From Echinicola jeungdonensis (GTDB lineage: Bacteria; Bacteroidota; Bacteroidia; Cytophagales; Cyclobacteriaceae), in NCBI RefSeq assembly GCF_030409905.1, contig NZ_JAUFQT010000001.1, positions 1,200,001-1,264,000 on the forward strand: a DNA stretch of 64,000 nt, given 5' to 3'. A program made the translations under genes and the position numbers. The notes beneath the pieces are model-generated. The model made no database searches and was not told where the DNA came from. It saw only the letters and a program-made list of their open reading frames with translations. Every line of letters starts with the position of its first letter. The first letter of the stretch is position 1. This document shows positions 35,494-44,450 of the stretch, one piece after another.

Positions 35494-36666
35494 ATGAAAA
35501 AAAATCAAGGAGATCATCGTGAAAACAGGTCCGGTAAAAAGGGAAGATTTGAAAAGTCTTCAGGAAGAAGTGATAAAGATTTTGGCAAAAGCAAGAAATC
35601 TGGTCATGGAGAAAGCCGGCCAAAAGGCTCATCTCACAAAGGCCGTGACTTTGACCGTAAAAAAAGCCATGGAGACCAAAAAGAAGCCTTTTCCCCTTTA
35701 AAAAAATACGGAAAGAACAAACCCTCCCATTGGGAGGATAAACCAGAAGAAGAAAAAGAAAAAACAGTATATAAAGGCAGAAACAAGTCCGAAAAGCCAA
35801 TTTTTGAGAAAAAAGCATGGGATGAAGGAGAAAAAAAATCCGAATTCAAGAAAAGCCGGTTTAAAAAACCTTTTTTCCAAAAGAAATCTTCCAAAACCCC
35901 TAAACCGGAATATAACTTTAAAAAGATTCAAAAATCCAGAGGGCAACATCCCGGTCAGGAAGAATTAAGGCTTAACAAATACATCGCCAATGCTGGAATA
36001 TGCTCAAGGCGTGAAGCAGATAAGCTCATCGAAAAAGGCGAAATCAAGGTAAATGGGGAGATCATTACGGAACTGGGCCATAAAGTCCACCGGTATGATA
36101 AAGTGGTTTTTAAAGGAAAACCCATCAATCCAGAAAAGCCGGTTTATGTTTTGCTGAACAAACCAAAGGATTTCATCACCACCACCGATGACCCTATGGA
36201 CCGGAAAACAGTCATGCACCTAGTTCAAAATGCATGTGAAGAAAGAATATTCCCTGTGGGTAGGTTGGACCGGAACACCACCGGATTATTATTATTCACC
36301 AATGATGGAGAGCTGGCTGCTAACCTTTCCCACCCATCCAGCAAGATCAAAAAAATATACCAGGTCACATTGGATAAACCCATCTCAAAAGGAGACGTGG
36401 AAGCCATAATAGAAGGCCTTACTCTAGAAGATGGTTTGGTAGAAGTAGATGATATTCAGGTTTTGTCCAAAGACAAAACCATTTTGGGTATAGAAATTCA
36501 TGTAGGAAAAAACCGGATAGTCAGAAGGATTTTTGCCCATCTTGGCTATGAAGTCACAGCATTGGATAGGGTAACCTATGCAGGCCTAACAAAAAAAGAA
36601 ATCTCTAGAGGAAAGTGGAGGTTTTTGTCCGAAAAAGAGGTGATCAATCTTAAATTCTTTAAATAA
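35494..36666 (+). CDS. rRNA pseudouridine synthase, RluB/RsuA family, with long basic N-terminal extension
   Basis: 390 residues. Residues 1 to about 150 are a low-complexity extension rich in Lys, Arg, Gly, Ser and Phe, presumably disordered and RNA-binding. The S4 domain follows (RLNKYIANAGICSRREADKL), then the catalytic pseudouridine synthase domain with VGRLDRNTTGLLLFTND, whose Asp is the nucleophile (about residue 258). It isomerises a specific uridine in ribosomal RNA, probably 23S. The catalytic part is normal in length; the extension is typical in style of Bacteroidota homologues. A terminator follows. Confidence 0.9.
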   Translation: MKKNQGDHRENRSGKKGRFEKSSGRSDKDFGKSKKSGHGESRPKGSSHKGRDFDRKKSHGDQKEAFSPLKKYGKNKPSHWEDKPEEEKEKTVYKGRNKSEKPIFEKKAWDEGEKKSEFKKSRFKKPFFQKKSSKTPKPEYNFKKIQKSRGQHPGQEELRLNKYIANAGICSRREADKLIEKGEIKVNGEIITELGHKVHRYDKVVFKGKPINPEKPVYVLLNKPKDFITTTDDPMDRKTVMHLVQNACEERIFPVGRLDRNTTGLLLFTNDGELAANLSHPSSKIKKIYQVTLDKPISKGDVEAIIEGLTLEDGLVEVDDIQVLSKDKTILGIEIHVGKNRIVRRIFAHLGYEVTALDRVTYAGLTKKEISRGKWRFLSEKEVINLKFFK

Positions 36667-36686
36667 GATTGCAAGAATAAATAAAA

Positions 36687-36716
36687 AAGGCGGAGCTCAG
36701 TTTTCCGCCTTTTTTA
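36687..36716. terminator. Bidirectional intrinsic terminator
   Basis: AAGGCGGA / TCCGCCTT stem with an 8-base loop, an A-run before and a T-run after. It serves rluB and the minus-strand sigma operon. Confidence 0.8.
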
Positions 36717-36779
36717 TTAACTCAATAACACATTTCATACACAAAAAATAACTCTACACTACAAAATTTTAACACCAGC

Positions 36780-37256
36780 CTATTGCATCGCTTTGATCAG
36801 GGCTTTGGACTCAAACTCACCCTGTAATTCAACAACCAAATATTCTCCTCCATCATCTCCTCCAATAAGCAATACCAGGTCACGAACCACTTGATCATCA
36901 ATGGAATAAATGGCAACTTCATTCCCTTTTTCGGAAAATTCCATCATTAATTCGTATTTCTCCTTTTTTAGTCCCTTTCGGAGGGATTTAAAGTCTTCCT
37001 TTGCTTCCTTTCCATTAACCGGCAACTTAAACAGTTTTATTCCATCTACGGATTTCATCAGATCATCCAAATCCTCTTTCCCCATATCGATATTAACCCC
37101 TTTGGTAAAATCTAAAAAATTGCCAGACAAATCCAGATGAAAAAAATCTTTTTCACCTTTATACTTGGTAAACAAGTCACCTACACTATTGCTTTGCCCA
37201 TAGGCAATACCTACTAGCCCAACCAGGGCAATGATCAATATTCCTTTTTTCATCAT
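36780..37256 (-). CDS. DUF4252 protein, second copy in the sigma-factor operon
   Basis: 158 residues. Signal peptide ends at AYGQ. The body (SVGDLFTKYKGEKDFFHLDL, VDGIKLFKLP) has the layout of DUF4252, small exported proteins of unknown function often encoded behind ECF sigma genes in this phylum. Paralogue of the gene just upstream, 31 bases away. It ends the operon; the rluB terminator is shared. It could be the regulated output of the sigma system. Confidence 0.85.
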   Translation of the reverse strand: MMKKGILIIALVGLVGIAYGQSNSVGDLFTKYKGEKDFFHLDLSGNFLDFTKGVNIDMGKEDLDDLMKSVDGIKLFKLPVNGKEAKEDFKSLRKGLKKEKYELMMEFSEKGNEVAIYSIDDQVVRDLVLLIGGDDGGEYLVVELQGEFESKALIKAMQ

Positions 37257-37287
37257 GGATTTATTTTAAGTTGATAGATATTTGCTG

Positions 37288-37827
37288 TTACTTTTGCTTT
37301 TTCCCTTTTTGATAGGCGTCCATCCCCGGCAAATCCGTTTTTTCGGCAAGCATATTTAAGTCCTGATAAGTAAATCTTCCCGTCAAACTCAATAAAGTAA
37401 ATTCCGAATCAGACCCCGAAATCATTAGTAATTCGGCCACCTTTCCGTTTTCTTCCTTGACCAAAAACTTTAGACTGCTCTCTTTATCCCTTACATCCAT
37501 CAATTCTTCATATTTATTCCTATTGAGGACGCCCATGGCTTCATCAAAAAGTGACAACCCATCCACTTTTTCCCCACTTAAAATCCTTACTCCATTTAAC
37601 TTGGATATTAATTCCCCCATGGCTTGAGCATCCTTATCCTGATCCCCTTCAGCAGCAGATTTCAGAAAACCACCAGCCATTTGCATCATTTTGGGACTGA
37701 TATAAACCCTGGAAAAATTCTCATTCTCAAGATACTTGGAGAAGAATTTTTCAATGGCATCCTCCTGCGCTTGAGCGGAGAAGGTCATTAATACCATTAT
37801 TAAGATACTGCCTATTTTTTTCATCAC
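37288..37827 (-). CDS. DUF4252 protein, first copy in the sigma-factor operon
   Basis: 179 residues. Signal peptide ends at FSAQAQ. DUF4252 features: AIEKFFSKYLENENFSRVYI, LNGVRILS and the closing TLLSLTGRF. The start codon overlaps the stop of the anti-sigma-like gene by ATGA. The mature protein is likely periplasmic or surface-anchored. Function unknown. Confidence 0.85.
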   Translation of the reverse strand: MMKKIGSILIMVLMTFSAQAQEDAIEKFFSKYLENENFSRVYISPKMMQMAGGFLKSAAEGDQDKDAQAMGELISKLNGVRILSGEKVDGLSLFDEAMGVLNRNKYEELMDVRDKESSLKFLVKEENGKVAELLMISGSDSEFTLLSLTGRFTYQDLNMLAEKTDLPGMDAYQKGKKQK

Positions 37828-38255
37828 TTCTCTTCTTTTATTTCATCTATGTTCAACCACTCATTGGCTTTATCCAAATGCTTGATATTATCCATGGCAT
37901 TCAAATGCCCCGTCCCTTTTTGCATATTCTGTCGAATTAAGCTTAATGCATCCATCACTTGGTGATAAGCCAATTCTTCTTTTTCCTGCTGTTGTTCTTC
38001 CAAAAGCCATCCTACCCCAAGACAAACCAGAGCAATGGCTGCCACCTTTTGCCAATTCCGCCATTGAAATCCTGTTTTAGGAGGAATTTGTGGAACCGGT
38101 TCCTTCATGCCCAATGCCTCCAATCCAAGAAAAAATTGTTTTTCTTCTTTAAAGCCCTCCGTATCCTTCAAAAGTTGCCTGATGAGCTTTTCTTCTTGCA
38201 GGCTTGATTGGCCTTCGTAATATTTTTCCAACAGCTTATTTAATTGCTCCTCCAT
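37824..38255 (-). CDS. Putative anti-sigma factor with one membrane segment
   Basis: 143 residues. A cytoplasmic N-terminus of about 70 residues (EEQLNKLLEKYYEGQSSLQE, acidic and helical) is followed by one hydrophobic segment VAAIALVCLGVGWLL and a short outside part. Size, topology and position between an ECF sigma gene (20-base overlap) and DUF4252 genes (4-base overlap) fit an anti-sigma factor. No zinc HxxxCxxC motif is present, so it is not of the ZAS type. Confidence 0.7.
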   Translation of the reverse strand: MEEQLNKLLEKYYEGQSSLQEEKLIRQLLKDTEGFKEEKQFFLGLEALGMKEPVPQIPPKTGFQWRNWQKVAAIALVCLGVGWLLEEQQQEKEELAYHQVMDALSLIRQNMQKGTGHLNAMDNIKHLDKANEWLNIDEIKEEK

Positions 38256-38742
38256 CCTGTTTATACTCCTTTAAAAATACCCTCAATTTTTTCCTTGCCC
38301 TGAACAAATTCACTTTGATTTGGTCCATAGAAATTTCCAAATATTCGGCTATTTCCTCATAAGTCAGGCCCTCCACTTCCCTCAAATGAAATATTTCCTG
38401 CTGCTTTTCGGGAAGCTGCTTTAAGAAATGAAATACCAATTCAATTGCAGAGGAAGAGTCTTCGGAAATTGAGTCAGGCTCCTGACTCATTTCCGAATTG
38501 GCCTGAAACACCGTCCATCTTTTCCTTTCACGCAATTTTTGGAGACTTTGGTTTTTCAACACCCTCACCATCCATCCCCTAGGATTTTTCATTTTCTGAA
38601 GCTCATTCCTTTTATCCCAGGCTTTTTCAAAAGCCTCTTGCAAAGCATCTTCTGCTTCCTCCTTATCTTTGAGCCAATGGTACGCTAACCGGTAAAGCTT
38701 GCCTCGCAAAGTCCAAATGTATGCTTCAAAAAATGTTTTCAT
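38236..38742 (-). CDS. ECF-type RNA polymerase sigma factor
   Basis: 168 residues. Region 2 (LYRLAYHWLKDKEEAEDALQ, EAFEKAWDKRNELQ) and region 4 (LPEKQQEIFHLREVEGLTYE, EIAEYLEISMDQIKVNLFRA) are both intact, with no region 1 or 3. First gene of the four-gene operon sigma / anti-sigma-like / DUF4252 / DUF4252. About 40 bases before the start the minus strand reads TGTAACATTTCC, compatible with an ECF -35 AAC element, so autoregulation is possible. Confidence 0.94.
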   Translation of the reverse strand: MKTFFEAYIWTLRGKLYRLAYHWLKDKEEAEDALQEAFEKAWDKRNELQKMKNPRGWMVRVLKNQSLQKLRERKRWTVFQANSEMSQEPDSISEDSSSAIELVFHFLKQLPEKQQEIFHLREVEGLTYEEIAEYLEISMDQIKVNLFRARKKLRVFLKEYKQDGGAIK

Positions 38743-39050
38743 TTACTGGGCTAATGGAGTTTGGAAGGAAATGTTACAGATTTTTTTCAAAAAATTTATT
38801 TAAAAATTCTGAAAACACACTAATGTGCCATTAAACCTAAATAAGTTTTCACATCAAAAAAAGCTGTCTTTTAAGCATTCTAATCAATTTCACCTTCCTT
38901 CATTACGCCCATTCAGACAAAATAGGTTAATTTTAAAAATTCATATCAAATGGAAAACAACAACCCATTATTTGTAATTGGTACACAAAAATAAAATCAT
39001 GGATTATAACAAAATTAATTTCACCCATCTTGACCAGTTCCAAAAGGGCA

Positions 39051-39081
39051 TAAAAAAAGCCTTGAATTTCTTCAAGGCTTT
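39051..39081 (-). terminator. Intrinsic terminator of tRNA-Phe
   Basis: Minus strand AAAGCCTTGAA / TTCAAGGCTTT stem (39081-39056) with a 4-base loop, continuing into seven T in total. Confidence 0.85.
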
Positions 39082-39084
39082 GGG

Positions 39085-39157
39085 TGGTGATGAGTGGGCT
39101 CGAACCACCGACTCACGGATTTTCAGTCCGATGCTCTACCAACTGAGCTACATCACC
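39085..39157 (-). tRNA. tRNA-Phe (GAA)
   Basis: 73 nt on the minus strand. The 7-bp acceptor GGTGATG / CATCACC is perfect, the D arm contains AGCTCAGTTGGTAGAGC, and the anticodon loop CTGAAAA gives anticodon GAA (39124-39122). The T loop is TTCGAGC and the discriminator base is A. CCA is not encoded (CCC follows). It has its own promoter and terminator. Confidence 0.97.
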
Positions 39158-39171
39158 GTGTTAGAGTGATG

Positions 39172-39202
39172 CAAAGGTAGGTATTTGTTCTTTCCATGCA
39201 AA
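39172..39202 (-). promoter_or_regulatory. Promoter of tRNA-Phe
   Basis: Minus strand TTTG (39202-39199), 19-base spacer, TACCTTTG (39179-39172). This is a full match to the phylum consensus, about 15 bases before the tRNA. Confidence 0.8.
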
Positions 39203-39259
39203 CCCTAATCAAAAAAAAATATTTAAGAAAATTTCGACCAAATCAATAAACAATTCAAT

Positions 39260-40594
39260 ATGAGTATCTTACCGCAATTAATTTTTATCCTTGTTTTTGC
39301 GGGTGCAGGGTATATTCTTTACAAAAGGATTTCCTTCCTTAGAAGAAATATATTACTGGGTAAAGCCGAAAGCAGAAATGATCAACCTTCAGAAAGGTGG
39401 AAAACCATGGGGCTTGTAGCATTTGGGCAACAAAAAATGTTCAAACGATGGCTTCCAGCTGTATTGCACCTGATGATTTACCTTGGGTTCATCATTATTA
39501 ACTTGGAGGTAGCCGAATTTATCATTGATGGCTTTTCAGGCCAGCACCGGGTATTTGCCCCCTTTTTAGGAGGGTTTTACACGGCCGCCATCAACGGATT
39601 TGAATTCCTGGCTGCTGCTGTTTTATTTTCCTGTGTTGTTTTTCTGATCCGAAGGAACATTACCAGGGTTCCCAGGCTGACCATGAAAGAACTCAATGGT
39701 TGGCCAGCTTTGGATGCCAACCTGATCCTTATCATTGAAATTGCTCTGATGGTGGCCATCCTTACCATGAATGCTACTGACCAGCTTTTGGCAGAAAAGG
39801 GGAATCCGCATTACCTTGCCCTGGGACCGCTTTTCTTTAGCGGATTAATCAAGCCCATATTTGCGGGATTAAGTGAAGGGGCATTGGTGTTTCTTGAACG
39901 CTTTGCTTGGTGGTTTCACATTATTGGCATTTTGGCATTTGCCATTTACATTACTTATTCCAAGCATTTACATATTTTCCTGGCTTTCCCAAATACCTGG
40001 TATTCCAACCTCAAACCAAAAGGGGAAATGGAAAATATGCCGGAAATCACCAATGAAGTTAATATGATGCTAGGAATCCAATCTGAGGAAAATGCAGCAG
40101 CCCCGGAAGAAATAGGTCGCTTTGGTGCCAAGGACATCAATGACCTCAGTTGGGTCAATATTATGAACGCCTATGCTTGTACGGAATGTGGCCGTTGCAC
40201 CTCAGAATGCCCTGCCAACATCACTGGAAAGAAGCTTTCTCCCCGTAAAATCATGATGGACGTAAGAGACAGGGCTGATGAAGTAGGGCAAAGCCTGGAC
40301 AAAGGAGGAAAAGGGCTGGAAGACGGCAAATCCCTATTGGGTGATTATATTAGCAAGGAAGAAATCAATGCCTGCACTAGTTGTAATGCATGTGTTGAAG
40401 CCTGTCCGGTAAACATTGACCCTTTAACTATTATTATGCAAATGCGGCGATATGTGGCCATGGAAGAAAGTGGTTCTCCTGCTCAGTGGAACTCCATGTT
40501 CCAAAATATGGAAACCAGCTTTTCCCCTTGGAAATTTGCACCAACAGACCGCTTCAATTGGGCAGACAAGGTGAAAGATGAAGATATGCCTTAA
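39260..40594 (+). CDS. Membrane Fe-S oxidoreductase with two 4Fe-4S clusters
   Basis: 444 residues. The N-terminal half has about five hydrophobic helices (from MSILPQLIFILVFAGAGYIL to the segment near 225) like a NarI/heterodisulfide-reductase membrane subunit. The C-terminal half has two CxxCxxCxxxCP motifs, CTECGRCTSECP and CTSCNACVEACP. It probably passes electrons between quinones and the partner encoded at 40749-41543. The donor and acceptor cannot be told from sequence. Confidence 0.88.
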   Translation: MSILPQLIFILVFAGAGYILYKRISFLRRNILLGKAESRNDQPSERWKTMGLVAFGQQKMFKRWLPAVLHLMIYLGFIIINLEVAEFIIDGFSGQHRVFAPFLGGFYTAAINGFEFLAAAVLFSCVVFLIRRNITRVPRLTMKELNGWPALDANLILIIEIALMVAILTMNATDQLLAEKGNPHYLALGPLFFSGLIKPIFAGLSEGALVFLERFAWWFHIIGILAFAIYITYSKHLHIFLAFPNTWYSNLKPKGEMENMPEITNEVNMMLGIQSEENAAAPEEIGRFGAKDINDLSWVNIMNAYACTECGRCTSECPANITGKKLSPRKIMMDVRDRADEVGQSLDKGGKGLEDGKSLLGDYISKEEINACTSCNACVEACPVNIDPLTIIMQMRRYVAMEESGSPAQWNSMFQNMETSFSPWKFAPTDRFNWADKVKDEDMP

Positions 40595-40748
40595 AATAAT
40601 ACCTAGGTAAGTCCAATATCTCACATAAGTTTAACTTTATGTATCCTGCCTATTTTAGTAAGAAGAAAAAAACCACAATATTTCCCTAAATCGAAAGGAA
40701 TTAGGGAAATACAAAAATCAAATTTGAAATTAAAAAGCAAAAAAAAGC

Positions 40749-41543
40749 ATGTCAACCTATAAAGTACCCACTATGGCCGAAATGGCCGCATCAGGAGAAA
40801 GCCCTGAAATATTATTTTGGGTAGGCTGTGCGGGCTCTTTTGATGACCGCTACAAAGCCGTCACGCAGGCTTTTGTCAAAATCCTCAATAAAGTAGGTAT
40901 CAGTTTTGCAGTGCTTGGGCCGGAGGAAGCTTGTACCGGTGACCCTGCCAGAAGAGCTGGAAATGAATTCCTGTTCCAAATGCAAGCTGTAGGCAATATC
41001 CAGGTCATGAATGGCTACAATGTCAAAAAAGTAGTCACTGCTTGCCCCCACTGCTTCAATACCATAAAAAATGAATATCCCGCATTAGGTGGGAATTATG
41101 AAGTAATTCACCACAGCCAATTCCTACAATCTCTGATCAATGAGGGAAAGATAGCCCTGAAAGGAGGTGGTGATTTCCAAGGCAAAAAAATCACTTTCCA
41201 TGACAGCTGTTACCTGGGAAGGGCAAATGATGTATATGAAGCTCCTAGAGAAATCATCAAAGCCCTGGATGTGGAATTGGTGGAAATGAAGCGGTGCCGC
41301 AGCAAAGGCCTTTGTTGCGGAGCAGGAGGGGCACAAATGTTCAAAGAGCCAGAGCCTGGCAAAAAAGACATCAACATCGAAAGGACAGAAGAAGCACTGA
41401 ACACTGGTGCATCTGCCATTGCAGTAGGCTGCCCTTTCTGCCTGACAATGATGTCTGACGGTGTTAAAAATAAAGAAAAAGAAAACGAGGTGAAGGTATT
41501 TGACCTTGCCGAACTGATCGCCAAAGACCAGGGCTTGTCTTAA
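40749..41543 (+). CDS. CCG-domain Fe-S protein (heterodisulfide reductase subunit B-like)
   Basis: 264 residues. Two cysteine-rich CCG-type repeats: the first around WVGCAGSFDDRY and TACPHCFNT, the second around SCYLGRANDVYE, GLCCGAGGAQMF and GCPFCLTM. Related to HdrB, LutA and GlpC subunits, which bind a non-cubane or [4Fe-4S] cluster. It follows the membrane Fe-S protein in the same direction after 154 bases and is presumably its soluble partner. No flavin subunit is nearby. Confidence 0.88.
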   Translation: MSTYKVPTMAEMAASGESPEILFWVGCAGSFDDRYKAVTQAFVKILNKVGISFAVLGPEEACTGDPARRAGNEFLFQMQAVGNIQVMNGYNVKKVVTACPHCFNTIKNEYPALGGNYEVIHHSQFLQSLINEGKIALKGGGDFQGKKITFHDSCYLGRANDVYEAPREIIKALDVELVEMKRCRSKGLCCGAGGAQMFKEPEPGKKDINIERTEEALNTGASAIAVGCPFCLTMMSDGVKNKEKENEVKVFDLAELIAKDQGLS

Positions 41544-41911
41544 ACCCCTGGTCACCTTTTTCTTCTGGAAACATTATTCAATTAAAAATATTATCCCAAT
41601 GGTTATTTTTTACCCTTAGGAATCATCTCGAAACTTTTCATCCTAATTCCATTTACCTATTTTATTTGGGCCTTGGTGGATGTAGTTCAAAGCCAGTTTC
41701 CCTAAAGGGAAATCAAAATCACTTGGGTAGAGGGGTATATCTTCGTCCCATTTTTCAGATTCATTTTGCACCTATTGTCGAGTAGAAAAACAAATTCCCC
41801 AGATATTAACCATTTTATACTTCAAAAAGCATCAAAAAGCCCTATTTTACCGTTTAGAAAGTAGGGCTTTTTGACCCCGAAATTGCATTAAAAAATAAAA
41901 AATAATAAACC
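41544..41911. other. Intergenic region with a strong hairpin
   Basis: About 370 bases. At 41834-41872 there is an 11-bp stem AAAAAGCCCTA / TAGGGCTTTTT, symmetrical enough to terminate in both directions and placed 40 bases before the next gene. No gene is supported. Confidence 0.6.
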
Positions 41912-42400
41912 ATGTATTTGCCTTTTGAACAAATGCCAGAATCATCCAGGGTATGGGTATATCAAGCCAACAGACCCTTCACCCCTGAGGAAAGCAACTT
42001 TATTGAAAACAGACTTACTGCTTTTTGTAATGAATGGACAACCCATGGCGATTTGATGCCTACCTCTTTTGATATCAAATACAACCAGGTCATTGTACTG
42101 TCAGTGGATGAATCTCAGATTGGTGCCAGCGGTTGTTCCATTGACAGCTCAGTTCAAGCCCTCCGGGAAATTGAAACAGCACTGGAAATCAACCTGCTAG
42201 ACAAGGGTAAAATTTCATTTATTGAAAAAGATCAAATTACCCAAAGCAGTTTGGGAAAAATAAAGGACCATATTGATTCTGGTCATCTGACCGAAGAAAC
42301 TCCTGTCTTAAACCCTATTATTTCTACAAAAGAGGATTTAAAATCAAAATGGGTTATTCCGGCCAAACAAAGTTGGTTGAACAAATATTTTGTGAATTAA
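41912..42400 (+). CDS. Conserved Bacteroidota protein, often labelled 'ABC transporter ATPase'
   Basis: 162 residues with recognisable family text: MPESSRVWVYQANRPFTPEE, FCNEWTTHGDLMPTSFDI and SVDESQIGASGCSIDSSVQ. No Walker A, Walker B or ABC signature is present, so the label often attached to relatives is not supported. The family is small and cytoplasmic, with a conserved Cys-containing GASGCSIDSS loop that could be an active or binding site. Function unknown. The next gene begins 60 bases later in the same direction. Confidence 0.8.
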   Translation: MYLPFEQMPESSRVWVYQANRPFTPEESNFIENRLTAFCNEWTTHGDLMPTSFDIKYNQVIVLSVDESQIGASGCSIDSSVQALREIETALEINLLDKGKISFIEKDQITQSSLGKIKDHIDSGHLTEETPVLNPIISTKEDLKSKWVIPAKQSWLNKYFVN

Positions 42401-42460
42401 TTCTGATAAATCTTCTATATTAGAGCAAAGGTCAATAAATACAAAAGTTAAATTCCCAAG

Positions 42461-44389
42461 ATGAAAAACCGTTTTCTTCTCCCTGTCTTTTTGGTCTTCC
42501 TGTTCTTGGCTGCCTGCAAGAGTCTGCAGCAAAAGGGAGCGGAGCAATTTAAAACCGGGGAATATCAATTGGCCATTGGGACCTTTTCCAGGATATTGGA
42601 AAACAATCCGGAAAACACTGAGGCCAATTTTTATATAGCAGAAAGCTACCGGCTTTCCAACCGAATCGAAGATGCTCTTCCCTATTACAATAAGTTATTG
42701 GAGGAGGAGGGTTCTTTCGAGAACTATTTTAAAAAAGCTAAAAGCCTCCACGACAGGGGAGAATATGAAGAAGCGGTAGAAACCTATACCAAGGCCAAGG
42801 AACAAACCAATAGCGACAGTTTGATGAACCTGGCAGAAATGGGAATCAAAAACATCAATAAATTAGAAGAAATTGAAAACTATTGGCCTTACCATGAAAT
42901 TCAGAATTACCAGCTTCTCAACACAGGAGGAATCGATTATGCCCCTGTTGTAAGTGAAAATTTCCTTTATTTTACCAGTTCCAGAGGAGCAGGGGGAGTT
43001 TATCCAGCTACCGGACAAGGGTATACCAAACTTTATCGTACGCGTGCCGATGGGATCAAAGTGGATGTTCAGGGCATCCAGCCTCTTCCTGAATTCAGAA
43101 ACGAAGAAGGCCTAAATCAGGGCGCCATTGCTATTAGCCCAGATGGCAACACCATCATTTATGCCCGTGGAAATTCCACCAGTAAAAATGACTTGCCCGA
43201 GGTAAATTTATTTGCTTCTTATTTCAAGGGAACCACCTTCACTGATCCGATTTGGATGCCCGTCAACGAGGAGGAAACCTATTGGAATTCCACCCCAGCA
43301 TTTAGCCCGGACGGACAAGTCCTGTACTTTTCCTCCAACAGACCCGGGGGCTATGGAGGCACAGACCTTTACAAAGCCACCAAACTGGCCAATGGAGATT
43401 TTGGTAATGCTCAAAATCTGGGTCCAGAAATCAACACCCCGGGAAATGAAATGTTTCCCCGCCCAGTATCCTCAGATGAATTTTTCTTTTCTTCAGATGG
43501 ACACCCCGGCTTTGGGAAACTGGATATTTTTGTTGCCAAAACGGAAGATGGGAAAACAACTGTAAAAAACCTTGGAAAAAACATCAATTCCACTGCAGAT
43601 GATTTTGGCATTTACTTCACTAATTACCCCAAAGAAGGTTTTATTAGTTCCAACCGTGAAGGGGGAGTGGGCGATGATGACATTTATTATTTTGAAGACA
43701 AAACCCCTAAACCCAAATTGGTCAATGTATTTCTGAAAGTCACTACCCTTCAAAAAACCGGAGAGGATACTGAAGAAGTGCTTCCACAAACCCGTGTAGC
43801 GGTATATGACAGCACAAGAACCATGGTTGGCGGGGATTTTTCCAATTCCCAAGGGGAATTACGATTCAAGCTTCAACCCAATTCAGTCTATTCAATCGTT
43901 GCTTCGAAAAACGGCTATTTTACCAAAAGCATCAATTACAGCACCAAAGGGAAAACGCCCCCTAAGGAGGAACTGGTACAAGATATTACCAATGTTTCTC
44001 TGGACACTACCTTGGTATTGGATAAATTGGAATTGGAAAAAGCCATTGTTCTTGAAAACATCTATTACGACCTGGACAAAGCCAATATTCGTCCTGATGC
44101 TGCCAAGGAATTGGACAAATTGGTCAAAATCCTAAAAGACAATCCTGAGATAAGGATAGAGTTGAGTTCACACACCGATGACCGGGCGAGTGACGCATAT
44201 AATGACGACCTTTCACAAAGAAGGGCTGAATCTGCTGTTAACTATATTGTATCCCAGGGCATCGACAAAGACCGGTTGGTGGCTAAAGGATATGGCAAAC
44301 GCCAATTGTTGATAGAAAATGCCCAAACAGAAGAAGAGCACCAAACCAACAGAAGGACAGAGTTTAAAGTAATCGAAATAGAAGAGTAA
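42461..44389 (+). CDS. PorE-like OmpA-family lipoprotein (TPR, propeller, CRD, OmpA)
   Basis: 642 residues. A lipoprotein signal with lipobox FLAAC comes first. TPR-like repeats at about 25-125 precede PD40/WD40-like propeller repeats at about 150-400 (ISPDGNTIIYARG, FSPDGQVLYFSSNRPGGYGG). A carboxypeptidase-regulatory-like beta-sandwich lies at about 420-510, and an OmpA C-terminal peptidoglycan-binding domain from about 528 (NIYYDLDKANIRPDA, SSHTDDRASDAYN, LSQRRAESAVNYI). This order is that of PorE, a type IX secretion component, but several OmpA paralogues in the phylum share it. Peripheral to the outer membrane, peptidoglycan-linked. Confidence 0.85.
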   Translation: MKNRFLLPVFLVFLFLAACKSLQQKGAEQFKTGEYQLAIGTFSRILENNPENTEANFYIAESYRLSNRIEDALPYYNKLLEEEGSFENYFKKAKSLHDRGEYEEAVETYTKAKEQTNSDSLMNLAEMGIKNINKLEEIENYWPYHEIQNYQLLNTGGIDYAPVVSENFLYFTSSRGAGGVYPATGQGYTKLYRTRADGIKVDVQGIQPLPEFRNEEGLNQGAIAISPDGNTIIYARGNSTSKNDLPEVNLFASYFKGTTFTDPIWMPVNEEETYWNSTPAFSPDGQVLYFSSNRPGGYGGTDLYKATKLANGDFGNAQNLGPEINTPGNEMFPRPVSSDEFFFSSDGHPGFGKLDIFVAKTEDGKTTVKNLGKNINSTADDFGIYFTNYPKEGFISSNREGGVGDDDIYYFEDKTPKPKLVNVFLKVTTLQKTGEDTEEVLPQTRVAVYDSTRTMVGGDFSNSQGELRFKLQPNSVYSIVASKNGYFTKSINYSTKGKTPPKEELVQDITNVSLDTTLVLDKLELEKAIVLENIYYDLDKANIRPDAAKELDKLVKILKDNPEIRIELSSHTDDRASDAYNDDLSQRRAESAVNYIVSQGIDKDRLVAKGYGKRQLLIENAQTEEEHQTNRRTEFKVIEIEE

Positions 44390-44411
44390 TAGTTTAAACC
44401 CTCAATGCGAT

Positions 44412-44450
44412 ACAAAACCCGCAGCTCTCCTTGCTCTGTGGGTTTTGTTT
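44412..44450 (+). terminator. Intrinsic terminator after the PorE-like gene
   Basis: ACAAAACCCGCAG / CTGTGGGTTTTGT stem (one G-U pair) followed by TTT. Confidence 0.75.
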
